DNA of 64,000 bases from Antarctobacter heliothermus (GTDB lineage Bacteria > Pseudomonadota > Alphaproteobacteria > Rhodobacterales > Rhodobacteraceae), in assembly GCF_002237555.1 (NCBI RefSeq), contig NZ_CP022543.1:1-64000 (forward strand), read 5' to 3'. Positions 1 to 8,547 of this stretch are shown one piece after another (positions within the stretch are counted from its first letter, which is position 1; each line of letters starts with the position of its first letter). Both the position numbers and the translations under genes were made by a program. The notes under the pieces were generated by a model. That model was not told where the DNA came from, made no database searches, and worked only from the letters and a program-made list of their open reading frames with translations.

Positions 1-2
1 AG

Positions 3-278
3 ATTCAGAAGATCACGCTGAACAACGAGACCTTGTCGGTCGACGGAAGCTTCGCGATGATGCGGACAGGCGGGGTGAAGTTCACCGTCAGGAAGTCGTC
101 GCGGTCCTGGGCGGCGACCAGCGTGAGCGGCGAGGGTCTTCTTCAGACTTTCTCCGGGACCGGAACGGTCTGGATCGCGCCCACCGAGGAAATCTACAAG
201 CAGCTGTCGACACCCCAGGGACTTGCGCAACTCGCGCTTCCGCCTGGCGCCATGTATGACCGCGAAACGGGCAAGTGA
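3..278 (+). CDS. AIM24 family protein, C-terminal part (5' end outside window)
   Basis: The reading frame is open from the first bases of the window, so this is the 3' end of a longer gene. The visible 91 residues contain a glycine-rich beta-type segment with 'GEGLLQTFSGTGTVWIAPT' near residue 50, which resembles the C-terminal part of AIM24/TIGR00266-type proteins. Bacterial members have no firmly assigned activity. An internal TTG at 33 could be mistaken for a start, but the family match continues upstream of it. The gene ends 12 bases before the next start, so the two are probably co-transcribed. Confidence 0.65.
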   Translation: MQKITLNNETLSVDGSFAMMRTGGVKFTVRKSSRSWAATSVSGEGLLQTFSGTGTVWIAPTEEIYKQLSTPQGLAQLALPPGAMYDRETGK

Positions 279-289
279 GGGGACTCCTG

Positions 290-634
290 ATGACGGAAGA
301 ATCCGACAAAGCGAAGAACACCCGACCTGATGTCCGGGACAAGCCCATGCCGACCGAGGACAAGGTGCTTCTGGCTGTCCTGGGTCTCGTCGCCATCGGC
401 GCCCTGATTGGTCTTCGCTGGGTGCTGTCAGGGGTATTCGGCCTCGCGGTCGGCGCTTCCGCCGGCGTCGGCTTCAGGGATGCCTTCATCGCGGCGATAG
501 TGATCTCTGTTCTCCTGATGATCGTGTTCGCTGTCGTTGCGGGAGACGGAGCACTGGGAGAACTCACCACGATGGTGATCGGTTTCTTCGTCATGGTGGT
601 ATTCTTTACCGTCTCGATCGCCCTCATTCTTTGA
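290..634 (+). CDS. small hypothetical inner-membrane protein
   Basis: This is a 114-residue protein of unknown function. I chose the ATG at 290 over the in-frame GTG at 275 because GAGGGGA lies about 8 bases upstream of the ATG. A charged N-terminus of about 25 residues is followed by three or four hydrophobic stretches (roughly residues 28-50, 60-80 and 90-112), so it should be a polytopic membrane protein. It follows the AIM24-like gene by 12 bases, and a strong hairpin lies just after its stop. Confidence 0.55.
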   Translation: MTEESDKAKNTRPDVRDKPMPTEDKVLLAVLGLVAIGALIGLRWVLSGVFGLAVGASAGVGFRDAFIAAIVISVLLMIVFAVVAGDGALGELTTMVIGFFVMVVFFTVSIALIL

Positions 635-645
635 GACTTGAAAGC

Positions 646-680
646 CATCCTGTCCTCGTTGCCGCCCCGAGGACAGGATG
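646..680 (+). terminator. 13-bp stem-loop after the membrane protein gene
   Basis: A perfect 13-bp inverted repeat, CATCCTGTCCTCG with its complement, sits at 646-658 and 668-680 with a 9-nt loop, 12 bases after the stop codon. There is no T-tract on the plus strand, so it may act as a weak or Rho-assisted terminator or protect the transcript end. Confidence 0.5.
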
Positions 681-1037
681 CTACGCGAAAGCGAAGCGGA
701 CGAGTTACCGGTGAAGGAGCAGACAGTTTGCATCTATGGTGAGATCCCGATGCTGCTGGTCGCGCAAGAGAAGCGTATGCTCGCGGACCGATGTTGGCAG
801 CTGCCAACATCATGCTTCAGGCCGGGTGCTCCTGATTGTCTCGAGTCGCGCCAAGAGTCAGGCACTCCAAACCATTTTCATCAGACATCCTTAGAATGGC
901 CGGCGCCATCCGAATGACTCGGGTCGCCTTCAGAACGCTCGCGCCAAAGGCATCGTCTTCTATATCGCCGCGGAAGAGGGGGGTTTCGTACGGCATCGTC
1001 AACTTGCGGGGCTTGATCTGAAATCGTACCAACGGAC
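681..1037. other. intergenic stretch without a convincing gene
   Basis: Short open frames occur on both strands (for example 817-1032 on the minus strand, 71 codons), but none has a recognisable motif or a good ribosome binding site. The stretch probably holds decayed sequence at the edge of the IS fragment that begins at about 1038. Confidence 0.4.
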
Positions 1038-1319
1038 ATGATAAAAGCCAAACATTCCGGTGTCTTCACAGGCCACCGTTTCCCGCCTGAGATCATTGCC
1101 TATGCGGTCTGGTGTTGTTTTCGCTTTCCCTTGAGCCTGCGCGATGTCGAGGATCTGCTTGCGGCGCGCGGCATCGTCGTGAGCTTTGAGACGATCCGGA
1201 AGTGGGTTGGAAAATTTGGTACAAAGTATGCTGCTTCCATCAGTCGGGATCGGCCTGCGCCGTCTGATAAATGGCACCTTGATGAAGTTGTCATTCCTAC
1301 CCTTTTCCGCAGCTTCTGA
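1038..1319 (+). pseudogene. IS6-family transposase, N-terminal fragment
   Basis: About 88 codons match the N-terminal third of IS6-family transposases. Visible parts include the 'RFPLSLRDVEDLLAARGI' helix-turn-helix segment, 'FETIRKWVGKFG' and 'DKWHLDEVVI', which holds the first catalytic Asp of the DDE triad. The similarity stops abruptly after 'DEVVIP', so the second Asp, the Glu and the C-terminus are gone. The sequence differs from the 809-bp element found four times further right, so it is a separate, older IS6 insertion. It marks the left edge of the aromatic island. Confidence 0.8.
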
Positions 1320-1517
1320 ACCCGGGGGCTGCAACGTCGTTTCCGATTCCGCTGGTCTCGATAACGGGTCGCTGATGATCGGTGTCGGACCTGTGTCCGT
1401 ACAGAACGAAGTACCCGCCAACTCCTTCGGATTTTTTGTGGACATCACCGTTCGAGAAATGGCTTGACGGAGGTCGAACATTAACCGTAACTGTGCTTAC
1501 GAAATAGGGAGGGTATT

Positions 1518-2369
1518 ATGCGAATCTGTCGTTTCAACGAGGACAGGATCGGAATGGTCGAAGACGGGCAGGTCTATGACATTACCGCTGTCGCCGAAGA
1601 TCTGGGACCATTCGGATACCCGCTTCCGCGCCATGATGTCTTCATCGCTGCGCTGCCAGAGCTGAGCGGGCGGATCCGGGAGATTGCCGCCAAGGCCCAC
1701 CCGATTGCCGCAGAGGATGTGCGCTTTCTGTCGCCGGTGGCCAACCCTGGCAAGCTGATGGCGGCTCCGGTGAACTACATGGATCACCTTCAGGAAGCCG
1801 AAGAGGTTCTGATCAAGTATTTCGAGCAGAAGGTCGAGCAGATCAATAAGATCGGTCTCTTCCTGAAAGCAACCAGCTCGCTCATCGGGGCGGCGGATCC
1901 CATACGCCTGCGTCTGGATGACCGTCGCAACGATCACGAGATCGAGCTGGCCTGCGTCATCGGGCGTACCGCAAACCACGTGACCGAGGAGGACGCTCTC
2001 GATTATGTCGCGGGTTATTGCGTCGGTCTCGACATTACCCTCCGCGGACCGGAAGAGCGGTCGCTGCGTAAGTCCAGCGATACCTATTCGGTCTTAGGCC
2101 CATGGATGGTGACGGCGGACGAGATGGGCGATCCCTTGGGGCTTGGAATGCACCTCGAGGTCAATGGAGACAGTCGACAGGTCGCGAACACGCGTGATCT
2201 GATCTTCTCGGTACCCAAGCTGATCGCCTTGGCCAGCCGGTTCTATACGCTTCATCCCGGTGATGTGCTTTACACCGGAACTCCGGCCGGGGTCGGAGAG
2301 ATCGTGTCCGGCGACGTCATCACCGCGACGATCGACCGGGTCGGCACCCTGACATCCCGTGTCGCGTGA
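1518..2369 (+). CDS. fumarylacetoacetate hydrolase family protein (candidate acylpyruvate hydrolase)
   Basis: This 283-residue protein has the FAH-family fold signatures: 'DHEIELACVIGR' (metal-binding Glu region, about residue 140), 'GYCVGLDIT' with the metal-ligand Asp, and 'GDVLYTGTPAGVG' near the end. Members hydrolyse acylpyruvates such as fumarylpyruvate or maleylpyruvate to pyruvate plus a dicarboxylate. AGGGAGG lies just upstream of the ATG. It is the first gene of an operon ending with gentisate dioxygenase, so ring-cleavage product is the logical substrate. No maleylpyruvate isomerase is visible nearby, so direct maleylpyruvate hydrolysis (as reported for HbzF of Pseudomonas alcaligenes) is possible. 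Exact substrate unproven. Confidence 0.8.
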   Translation: MRICRFNEDRIGMVEDGQVYDITAVAEDLGPFGYPLPRHDVFIAALPELSGRIREIAAKAHPIAAEDVRFLSPVANPGKLMAAPVNYMDHLQEAEEVLIKYFEQKVEQINKIGLFLKATSSLIGAADPIRLRLDDRRNDHEIELACVIGRTANHVTEEDALDYVAGYCVGLDITLRGPEERSLRKSSDTYSVLGPWMVTADEMGDPLGLGMHLEVNGDSRQVANTRDLIFSVPKLIALASRFYTLHPGDVLYTGTPAGVGEIVSGDVITATIDRVGTLTSRVA

Positions 2370-3604
2370 TGGACGTAGGCGCGGATAGCAGCGGTACCTC
2401 CGGGCCTCTCGACGGGCTGCGCGTCATCGAGATCGGGCATTTTGTGGCCGCCCCGTTCTGTGCGCGGCTGCTGGGCGATCTCGGGGCCGAAGTAATCAAA
2501 ATCGAACCCATGACCGGCGACCCGGTGCGGACTTGGGGCAAGGCCCGCGACGGCAGGTCCGCCTGGTGGTCGGTCCATGGACGCAACAAGCGGTCCGTGA
2601 CCATCGACCTGAAATCGGCTGAAGGGCGCGAGCTGGTGCTGGACCTGGTCGCCAAATCCGATGCGCTGGTCGAAAACTTCCGGCCCGGCCAGCTCGGTCG
2701 CATGGGTCTAAACGACGATCTGATGCGCGCGCGCAATCCACAGCTTGTGATCGCGCACATCTCTGGTTTCGGTCAGGACGGCCCCGACAGCGGCCGGTCC
2801 GGCTTTGGCGCCATCGGAGAGGCGATCGGCGGTCTGCGCTATCTGACCAATCATGCAGCCGGCGACACCGACCTGCCACCCGTTCGGGTTGGCGTCAGCA
2901 TAGGCGACAGCCTCGCGGGGATCTATGCCGCGCTCGGCATCGTCTCGGCTTTGTGGGCGCGTGACAGCCCGGGCGGCACGGGGCAGGGGCAGCCGGTCGA
3001 TGTGGCTTTGACCGAGGCGGTGCTGAGCATCATGGAAGGCGTTGTGCCGGAATACAGCGTCTTTCAGGCCGTCCGAGAACCAGTAGGCGCCCGCATTCCG
3101 ACGACGGCGCCGTCAAGCGCCTACCCGACTCGTGACGGCAAGTGGATCATAATCGCGGCCAATTCCGCGCCGCTCTTCGACCGACTCTGTGACGTGATCG
3201 GGCAACCTGACCTTCCGTTGGACAACCGCTTTCGGGACAATCCCGGCCGTGTCGCCAATGTCGATGCGTTGGATCGGATCATCGAGGAATGGTCGGTCAC
3301 ACAGGACTGCGCCGAGGTCGAGGCAGCGCTGAACGCGCGCAACATCCCGAATTCGCCGATTTATTCCGCCGCCGATATCGCCGCCGATGCGCAGTTCCGG
3401 GCGCGCGGCATGCTGCGCAGCATCGACGATCCGGTTCTGGGAGCGGTGCTGCACCCCGGCGTCGTGCCGATGATGCCTGAATCCGGCGCCGGCATTCGCT
3501 GGCCCGGCCGCGAGATCGGCGAGGACACGGGCTTTGTCCTGACCGGCCTGCTGGACCGGAGCGCCGCGCAGGTAGCAGATCTGAAGGCGCGGGGTATCGT
3601 GTGA
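2369..3604 (+). CDS. CaiB/BaiF (class III) CoA-transferase
   Basis: The 411-residue protein has the typical N-terminus 'GPLDGLRVIEIGHFVAAPF', 'LGDLGAEVIKIE', 'ENFRPG' and the segment 'VGVSIGDSLAGIYAALGI', which holds the catalytic Asp of the family. Class III enzymes move CoA between carboxylic acids. The start is taken as the ATG in TGATG overlapping the previous stop; a GTG one codon earlier is also possible. Placed directly before an HMG-CoA-lyase-family gene, it would activate a hydroxy-acid for cleavage, as Sct (succinyl-CoA:D-citramalate CoA-transferase) does for its lyase in the 3-hydroxypropionate bicycle. The substrate is inferred from context only. Confidence 0.85.
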   Translation: MDVGADSSGTSGPLDGLRVIEIGHFVAAPFCARLLGDLGAEVIKIEPMTGDPVRTWGKARDGRSAWWSVHGRNKRSVTIDLKSAEGRELVLDLVAKSDALVENFRPGQLGRMGLNDDLMRARNPQLVIAHISGFGQDGPDSGRSGFGAIGEAIGGLRYLTNHAAGDTDLPPVRVGVSIGDSLAGIYAALGIVSALWARDSPGGTGQGQPVDVALTEAVLSIMEGVVPEYSVFQAVREPVGARIPTTAPSSAYPTRDGKWIIIAANSAPLFDRLCDVIGQPDLPLDNRFRDNPGRVANVDALDRIIEEWSVTQDCAEVEAALNARNIPNSPIYSAADIAADAQFRARGMLRSIDDPVLGAVLHPGVVPMMPESGAGIRWPGREIGEDTGFVLTGLLDRSAAQVADLKARGIV

Positions 3605-4536
3605 TGTCCCGGGTCGAAATCGTCGAGGTCGGGCCGCGGGACGGATTTCAGCCGGTCGGCCCTTTCATCCCGACCGAGGTCAAATTGAACTACGTGGCCC
3701 GACTTGCCGCGGCCGGCCTGCACCGGATCGAAATCGGTTCCTTCGTCAGCGAAAAGGCAGTGCCGCAACTGGCCGATACGCCCGAGTTGTTATTCCTAAG
3801 CCGTGACATTCCGGGGCTTCGCCCTCAGGTGCTGGTTCCCTCGCTTGGTCGCGGGATCAAGGCGTTCGAAGCTGGTGCGCCGGAGCTCGCCTTCGTGATT
3901 TCCGCCTCGCCGTCCCATAGTCAGGCCAATGTGCGGCGCACGCCGCTAGAGGCGTCGGCAGAATATTTGCAGCTTCTCGACCGGATGCCGAAGGATGTCC
4001 GGATCAGGCTGAACATTGCGACGGCCTTCGACTGCCCGTTCGATGGCCGCGTCTCTGCCGGCACCGTCAGAACGCTTTTGGACCCGCTGGTCGCCGCGCG
4101 ATCCGATGTCGAAATTGCGTTGTGCGACACCACCGGCCGCGCGGACCCGGCGCAAGTGACCAGCCTTTTCGGCGATCTGATGGCACGGTTCCCGCAGAAC
4201 GTCGTCTGGGCGTTTCATGGACACGACACCTTCGGACTGGGCCTAGCCAATGCTTACGCCACTTGGACGCAGGGCGTGCGGGTGTTCGACGCGGCCTTTG
4301 CCGGGCTGGGCGGCTGTCCCTTCGCCCCCGGCGCCACCGGAAATATCGCGACCGAGGACCTGGTCAACATGTTCCACAGCATGGGCGTCGATACGGAGGT
4401 AGACACCGTCGCGCTGCAGGGCATCGCCGAAGACGGTTGCCGCATACCCGGAGCGCTGATCGGAGGGCGGGTGCGTGACGCGATCGCCGCGCACCGCCAA
4501 CTGGACTTAACACGAGGAGGAGAACCCAATGGCTGA
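3604..4536 (+). CDS. HMG-CoA lyase family protein (HMG-CoA or citramalyl-CoA lyase)
   Basis: This is a 310-residue TIM-barrel DRE-type lyase. Key motifs are intact: 'EVGPRDGFQ' at the N-terminus (catalytic Arg-Asp), 'CDTTGRADP', the metal-binding 'FHGHDTFGLGLAN' and 'GLGGCPFAPGATGN' with the catalytic Cys. The family splits 3-hydroxy-3-methyl acyl-CoAs, for example HMG-CoA to acetyl-CoA and acetoacetate or citramalyl-CoA to acetyl-CoA and pyruvate. It overlaps the CoA-transferase stop (TGATG), and the next gene overlaps its 3' end by 8 bases, so translation is coupled. In a gentisate operon, citramalyl-CoA is an attractive but untested substrate. Confidence 0.85.
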   Translation: MSRVEIVEVGPRDGFQPVGPFIPTEVKLNYVARLAAAGLHRIEIGSFVSEKAVPQLADTPELLFLSRDIPGLRPQVLVPSLGRGIKAFEAGAPELAFVISASPSHSQANVRRTPLEASAEYLQLLDRMPKDVRIRLNIATAFDCPFDGRVSAGTVRTLLDPLVAARSDVEIALCDTTGRADPAQVTSLFGDLMARFPQNVVWAFHGHDTFGLGLANAYATWTQGVRVFDAAFAGLGGCPFAPGATGNIATEDLVNMFHSMGVDTEVDTVALQGIAEDGCRIPGALIGGRVRDAIAAHRQLDLTRGGEPNG

Positions 4537-5710
4537 GCCCATTGCAATCGCGGGGGCCGGGATCGGGGGCCTGTCGGCCGCCCTTGGCCTGGCCCGAGCC
4601 GGGCATGAGATCATCGTGCTGGAACAGGCGCCGGAACTTGGCGAGATCGGTGCCGGTATCCAGCTGGGCCCTAACGCCTTTCACAGTTTCGACCACCTCG
4701 GCATCGGGGACGAGGCCCGCGCCGTCGCGGTCTATGTCGACGCCCTACGCATGATGGACGCCACCGACGGCGCTGAAATCGCCCGCATGGACACCGGCAC
4801 CGCTTTTCGCGCGCGGTTCAACAACCCCTATGCCGTCGTTCACCGGGGCGAGCTGCACACCGTTCTGCAGAACGCCTGCCGGGCCAACGCCCGGATCGAC
4901 ATCCGCACTGGCGTCCATGTCACCGGATACCGCACCGGTGACCGCAAGGTCGACGTGCTGATGGACGGGGGCGACCCTCTGACCGTCCGCGCCCTGATCG
5001 GGGCGGATGGCCTGCGCTCGAAGGTGCGCGAACAGATGGTGGGCGACAGTGACCTCAGGGTCTCGGGACATGCAACCTATCGCACCGTGATCCCGACCGA
5101 GAAGATGCCGCCGGACCTGCGCTGGAACATGATGACCCTCTGGGCCGGGCCGAAATGCCACCTCGTCCATTACCCGCTGAAGGGGGGCGAGCTGTTCAAC
5201 CTGGTCGTCACTTATCATCGCGGCATGACTGAACCCGTTTCGGGGCAGCCGGTCACCAATGCCGAGGTGCGGCAGGGCTTTGAACACGTCTGCGACCAAG
5301 CGCTGCAGATCATCGACTTCGGCGAGAACTGGAAGCTCTGGGTCCTGTGCGATCGTGATCCGATCCGTACCTGGACGGATGGCACCGTCGCGCTGCTGGG
5401 CGATGCCGCGCATCCGATGATGCAGTACCTCGCTCAGGGGGCCTGTATGGCAATGGAGGATGCGGTCAACCTGTCCCACCACGTCGGCCGGACCGGCGAC
5501 GACATCGAAGGAGCGCTGAAGACTTACGAGGAGCAGCGGGCCGCCCGTACTGCCCGCGTGCAGCAGACCGCGCGGCTGTTCGGCGACTTTGTCTTCCACC
5601 CCTCGGGCGCGACGGCCCATGCCCGCAACACCGTCATGCGCAACCGAACCCAGAAGGAATGGCACGACCGGGCCGACTGGCTCTATGCCCGAAACGGCCT
5701 GACGGGCTGA
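4529..5710 (+). CDS. FAD-dependent monooxygenase, likely 3-hydroxybenzoate 6-hydroxylase
   Basis: The 393-residue protein is a class A flavoprotein hydroxylase. It shows the N-terminal dinucleotide fold 'IAGAGIGGLSAALGLARAG', the mid-protein 'GADGLRSKVRE' and the C-terminal FAD-ribityl motif 'GDAAHPMMQYLAQGACMAME'. Length and motif texture match 3-hydroxybenzoate 6-hydroxylases, which para-hydroxylate 3-hydroxybenzoate to gentisate using NADH and O2. The downstream gentisate dioxygenase supports this. GAGGAG precedes the ATG, and the gene overlaps the lyase gene. Salicylate 5- or 1-type hydroxylation is a less likely alternative. Confidence 0.82.
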   Translation: MAEPIAIAGAGIGGLSAALGLARAGHEIIVLEQAPELGEIGAGIQLGPNAFHSFDHLGIGDEARAVAVYVDALRMMDATDGAEIARMDTGTAFRARFNNPYAVVHRGELHTVLQNACRANARIDIRTGVHVTGYRTGDRKVDVLMDGGDPLTVRALIGADGLRSKVREQMVGDSDLRVSGHATYRTVIPTEKMPPDLRWNMMTLWAGPKCHLVHYPLKGGELFNLVVTYHRGMTEPVSGQPVTNAEVRQGFEHVCDQALQIIDFGENWKLWVLCDRDPIRTWTDGTVALLGDAAHPMMQYLAQGACMAMEDAVNLSHHVGRTGDDIEGALKTYEEQRAARTARVQQTARLFGDFVFHPSGATAHARNTVMRNRTQKEWHDRADWLYARNGLTG

Positions 5711-5771
5711 GACGCCGCCGGCCGCACCCTGCGGCCCGCTGGACATGACACAGACAAACGGAGGAACCCCA

Positions 5772-6824
5772 ATGTCCTTGAAGGATGCACCCGAGCTGAC
5801 CCCTGAACGCGAAGAGTTTTATGGCAGGCTCGACACCCGGTCCCTGACCCCGCTCTGGACCGTCCTGCATTCGGTCGTCACGCCCGAACCGAAAAGCGAC
5901 TGCCGTGCGCATATGTGGCGTTATGACGACCTGCGGACCTTTCTGGTCGAGGCCGGATCGCTGATCACCGCGAAAGAGGCCGAGCGCCGCGTGCTGGTGC
6001 TGGAGAACCCCGGCCTGCGCGGCAAGACCTCAATCACCACCGATCTCTATGCTGGGCTGCAGCTGGTTACCCCCGGAGAGCGCGCCCCCGCGCACCGCCA
6101 CACCCAGTCGGCCCTGCGCCTGATCCTCGAGGCCGAGCCGGGCGCGCATACCACCGTCAACGGCGAACGCACGCAGATGAGCTATGGCGATTTCATCATC
6201 ACCCCGCCCTGGGGCTGGCACGACCATGGCAACGACAGCGACGCGCCGGTGATTTGGCTCGACGGGCTCGACCTGCCGATGGTCAGCCATTTCGACGCCT
6301 CCTTTGCCGAAGAGTTCGGCGAAGACCAGCAGCCGGTCACCCGCGAAAGCGGCGACAGCCTGGCCCGCTATGCCGCCAACATGCTGCCCGTCGGCTACGA
6401 CGCCGGCGGCCAGGCCTCGCCCGTTTTCAATTATCCCTACGACCGCGCCCGCGGCGCGCTGGAGAAGCTGAAGGCGCAGGCAGAGATCGATCCCTGCCAA
6501 GGCATCAAGCTGCAATACGTCAACCCGATCGACGGTGGGCCGGCTATGCCGACCATCGCGACCTTCCTTCAGCTTCTGCCCAAGAGCTTCAAGACGGCCC
6601 CGTACCGCAGCACCGATGCCACAGTCTACGTCGCGGTCGAAGGTTCGGGCCGCAGCCGGGTCGGGGATGAGGCCTTCGACTGGGGTCCACGCGACATCTT
6701 CGTTGTGCCCAGCTGGAAGGAAGTCGTGCACGAGGTGGCTGATGAGGCGGTTCTCTTCAGCTTCTCGGACCGCGCCGCGCAGCAGAAGCTAGGGCTGTTC
6801 CGCGAACGCCGAGGCAACTCCTGA
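5772..6824 (+). CDS. gentisate 1,2-dioxygenase
   Basis: This is a 350-residue bicupin. The N-terminal cupin has 'ERAPAHRHTQSALRLI' (two iron-ligand His) and 'PPWGWHDHGN' (third His region). The second cupin lies at about residues 250-340. The enzyme opens gentisate between C1 and C2 to maleylpyruvate, using Fe(II) and O2. I prefer the ATG at 5772 with GGAGG 7 bases upstream over an in-frame ATG at 5745. It follows the 3-hydroxybenzoate hydroxylase by 61 bases and is the last enzyme gene of the operon. A GST- or DinB-type maleylpyruvate isomerase would be expected but is not seen. Confidence 0.88.
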   Translation: MSLKDAPELTPEREEFYGRLDTRSLTPLWTVLHSVVTPEPKSDCRAHMWRYDDLRTFLVEAGSLITAKEAERRVLVLENPGLRGKTSITTDLYAGLQLVTPGERAPAHRHTQSALRLILEAEPGAHTTVNGERTQMSYGDFIITPPWGWHDHGNDSDAPVIWLDGLDLPMVSHFDASFAEEFGEDQQPVTRESGDSLARYAANMLPVGYDAGGQASPVFNYPYDRARGALEKLKAQAEIDPCQGIKLQYVNPIDGGPAMPTIATFLQLLPKSFKTAPYRSTDATVYVAVEGSGRSRVGDEAFDWGPRDIFVVPSWKEVVHEVADEAVLFSFSDRAAQQKLGLFRERRGNS

Positions 6825-6960
6825 AAACCGTGCGACGAGGCAGCTTTGACTGGTTGCCCCGCCCGCTTTGCGCTAGTTTGGCCGCCGAAACAGGCTTTGG
6901 GCGAAAAGGCAGGACGGACGGTTGGCGGCAGGCAAAAACGCGGCGGATTCCCTTGACGCC

Positions 6961-7404
6961 ATGACACTCCCTGGTCTGAAAGAGGTACGGCAATCGCCGG
7001 GATACCTGATCCGGCGGGCGCATCAGCAGGCCACAGCCGCTTACGTCGCCGAACTTGGGTCCGGCCAGATCACCGGTGTGCAGTTCGTCGCACTGGTGGC
7101 GGTGGCCGAGGAAGGCGGGCTGTCCGGAACTGTCGTTGCCGACCGCATCGGCTATGACAAGATGACCACCAGCCACGTGCTGCGCCGCCTGGAACGAAAA
7201 GCGCTGATCGAAAGGCGGACCAGCCTGACGGACCGTCGCGAGACGCTGATCTTTGCCACCCCTGCGGGCCGCGAGATCGTGGCCGAAGTGAACGAGCGTC
7301 TCGGTGCGGTCAGCGAAAAGCTGTTTCGCGGGCTCGATCCGGTGGAAGCGACAACGCTGCTGACGATCCTCAGCAAGATGGAGACCCTGGCGCGGCGGGG
7401 CTGA
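6961..7404 (+). CDS. MarR family transcriptional regulator
   Basis: This 147-residue protein has the winged-helix core of MarR: 'GGLSGTVVADRIGYDKMTTSHVLRRLERKALIERRTSLTDRRETLIFATPAG' reads as recognition helix, 'D-x-R' wing and beta hairpin. The ATG at 6961 is the simplest start, and an in-frame TTG at 6922 would add 13 residues. MarR proteins next to aromatic operons usually bind a phenolic ligand and repress. It lies 136 bases after the dioxygenase on the same strand and probably governs the 1.5-6.8 kb operon. Its operator was not identified. Confidence 0.85.
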   Translation: MTLPGLKEVRQSPGYLIRRAHQQATAAYVAELGSGQITGVQFVALVAVAEEGGLSGTVVADRIGYDKMTTSHVLRRLERKALIERRTSLTDRRETLIFATPAGREIVAEVNERLGAVSEKLFRGLDPVEATTLLTILSKMETLARRG

Positions 7405-7415
7405 CGGTCCCAGCG

Positions 7416-8348
7416 TCAAGTGGCAGGAACGGCTTTTGTTTCCTGCAATGCGCGGGTCAGTTCGTGCATCAATTGCGTCTGGTACCGGTTCAGCTGCTTG
7501 CGCTTGCGCCGCAGCAGGTAGGACGGGATCTGGAAGTCGAGGCCCGGCGTTTCGACAACCTCCAGCACCCCGTAGCGTAATTCGTCGATCACCGCGTTTT
7601 CGAAAAGGAAGGCCACGCCCATGCCGGATCGCACGCCCTGTTTCATCGCTTCGGCCGTGCCGAACTCGATGGTCACATGGTTCCGGGACAGCCCGTATTT
7701 GCGCAGCGCGATCTCTTCCAATTCACGCCGCGGGGTCCCGGTCTGCGCTGTGACAAACGGCAGGCCACACAGCATTTCGGCCGTCACGGACGAGGGCAGG
7801 GGGGTTCGCGGGTCCTTGAGCAGAAGTAGACGCTCCGCTCGGAGCGCATCGGCTTCGAACCCCGAAAGGTCGCGTTTCGGATCGAGGATGAGGAAGGCGA
7901 AATCGCAGCGTCCGTCCTGCACGGCATCCATCACGAAAGCAGGCGTGCCGGTGAGGACCGCGATATCGGCATTCGGATGCTTGAGCTGGAACTCTGCCAC
8001 CACAGACGGCAGCACATATGATCCGATGCTCAGCGAGGCTCCGATCACCGCCTTGCCGCGCAGACCGCTGCGGCTTTCGATCAGCTCTCTTTCGATCTCG
8101 AGCGTTCGGAATGTCACTTCCCGTGCCCATTTCAGCACCCGTTGGCCATCTTCGGTCAGCGCGATACTGCGACCGTTCCGCCGGGTCAGCTGGGTGCCCA
8201 CCTTTTCCGACAGCGCCTTGAGATGGGCCGATACGACCGGCTGCGCGATGCCCAGCCGTTCGGCTGCGTGCGATACCGACCCGAGTTCGGCCACGGTGCA
8301 GAAAACTTCGAGTTTGTGAAGCGACAGCTGGGAAATGGATGATCTCAT
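7416..8348 (-). CDS. LysR family transcriptional regulator
   Basis: The 310-residue protein starts with the LysR helix-turn-helix ('LHKLEVFCTVAELGSVSHAAERLGIAQPVVSAHLKALSEKVG'), followed by a periplasmic-binding-protein-like effector domain from about residue 90. It is transcribed away from the TAXI-TRAP transporter genes, the classical LysR arrangement, with an AT-rich 200-base gap between them. The same gap shares a motif with the promoter region of the 15.1-11.5 kb operon (15182-15198), so it may control both transport and side-chain processing genes. Confidence 0.88.
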   Translation of the reverse strand: MRSSISQLSLHKLEVFCTVAELGSVSHAAERLGIAQPVVSAHLKALSEKVGTQLTRRNGRSIALTEDGQRVLKWAREVTFRTLEIERELIESRSGLRGKAVIGASLSIGSYVLPSVVAEFQLKHPNADIAVLTGTPAFVMDAVQDGRCDFAFLILDPKRDLSGFEADALRAERLLLLKDPRTPLPSSVTAEMLCGLPFVTAQTGTPRRELEEIALRKYGLSRNHVTIEFGTAEAMKQGVRSGMGVAFLFENAVIDELRYGVLEVVETPGLDFQIPSYLLRRKRKQLNRYQTQLMHELTRALQETKAVPAT

Positions 8349-8547
8349 GTATACTCTGTGGGATATAAAATGCTGAGCGTATATATATTATATTGAGCGT
8401 TTCTTAGCAAGTACTGTTGGTTTGGAGGAGATACTCGGACCCCGCGACGGCGACCGGAACAATACGGAGACGTATGTTCTGTACTATCTGCCTGTCGGGG
8501 GGGGGCGGGTCGAAACTGGCGCAACATCGCCGAAACGGGAGGATCAT
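8349..8547. promoter_or_regulatory. divergent LysR / TRAP transporter promoter region
   Basis: The region is AT-rich next to the LysR start (8350-8400), unlike the GC-rich surroundings. It contains ATGCTGAGCGTATATATAT at 8370-8388. The reverse complement of 15182-15198 reads ATGCTCGAAGTATATAT, so ATGCT-N4-GTATATAT is shared between two promoters of the island. GGGAGG at 8538-8543 is the ribosome binding site of the SBP gene. LysR sites are usually T-N11-A with dyad symmetry; this assignment is inference. Confidence 0.45.

Noticed and set aside
678..917. 79-codon plus-strand open frame
   Set aside because: Starts inside the terminator hairpin, no ribosome binding site, no motif.
4745..5746. 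333-codon minus-strand open frame
   Set aside because: Antisense shadow of the 3-hydroxybenzoate hydroxylase.
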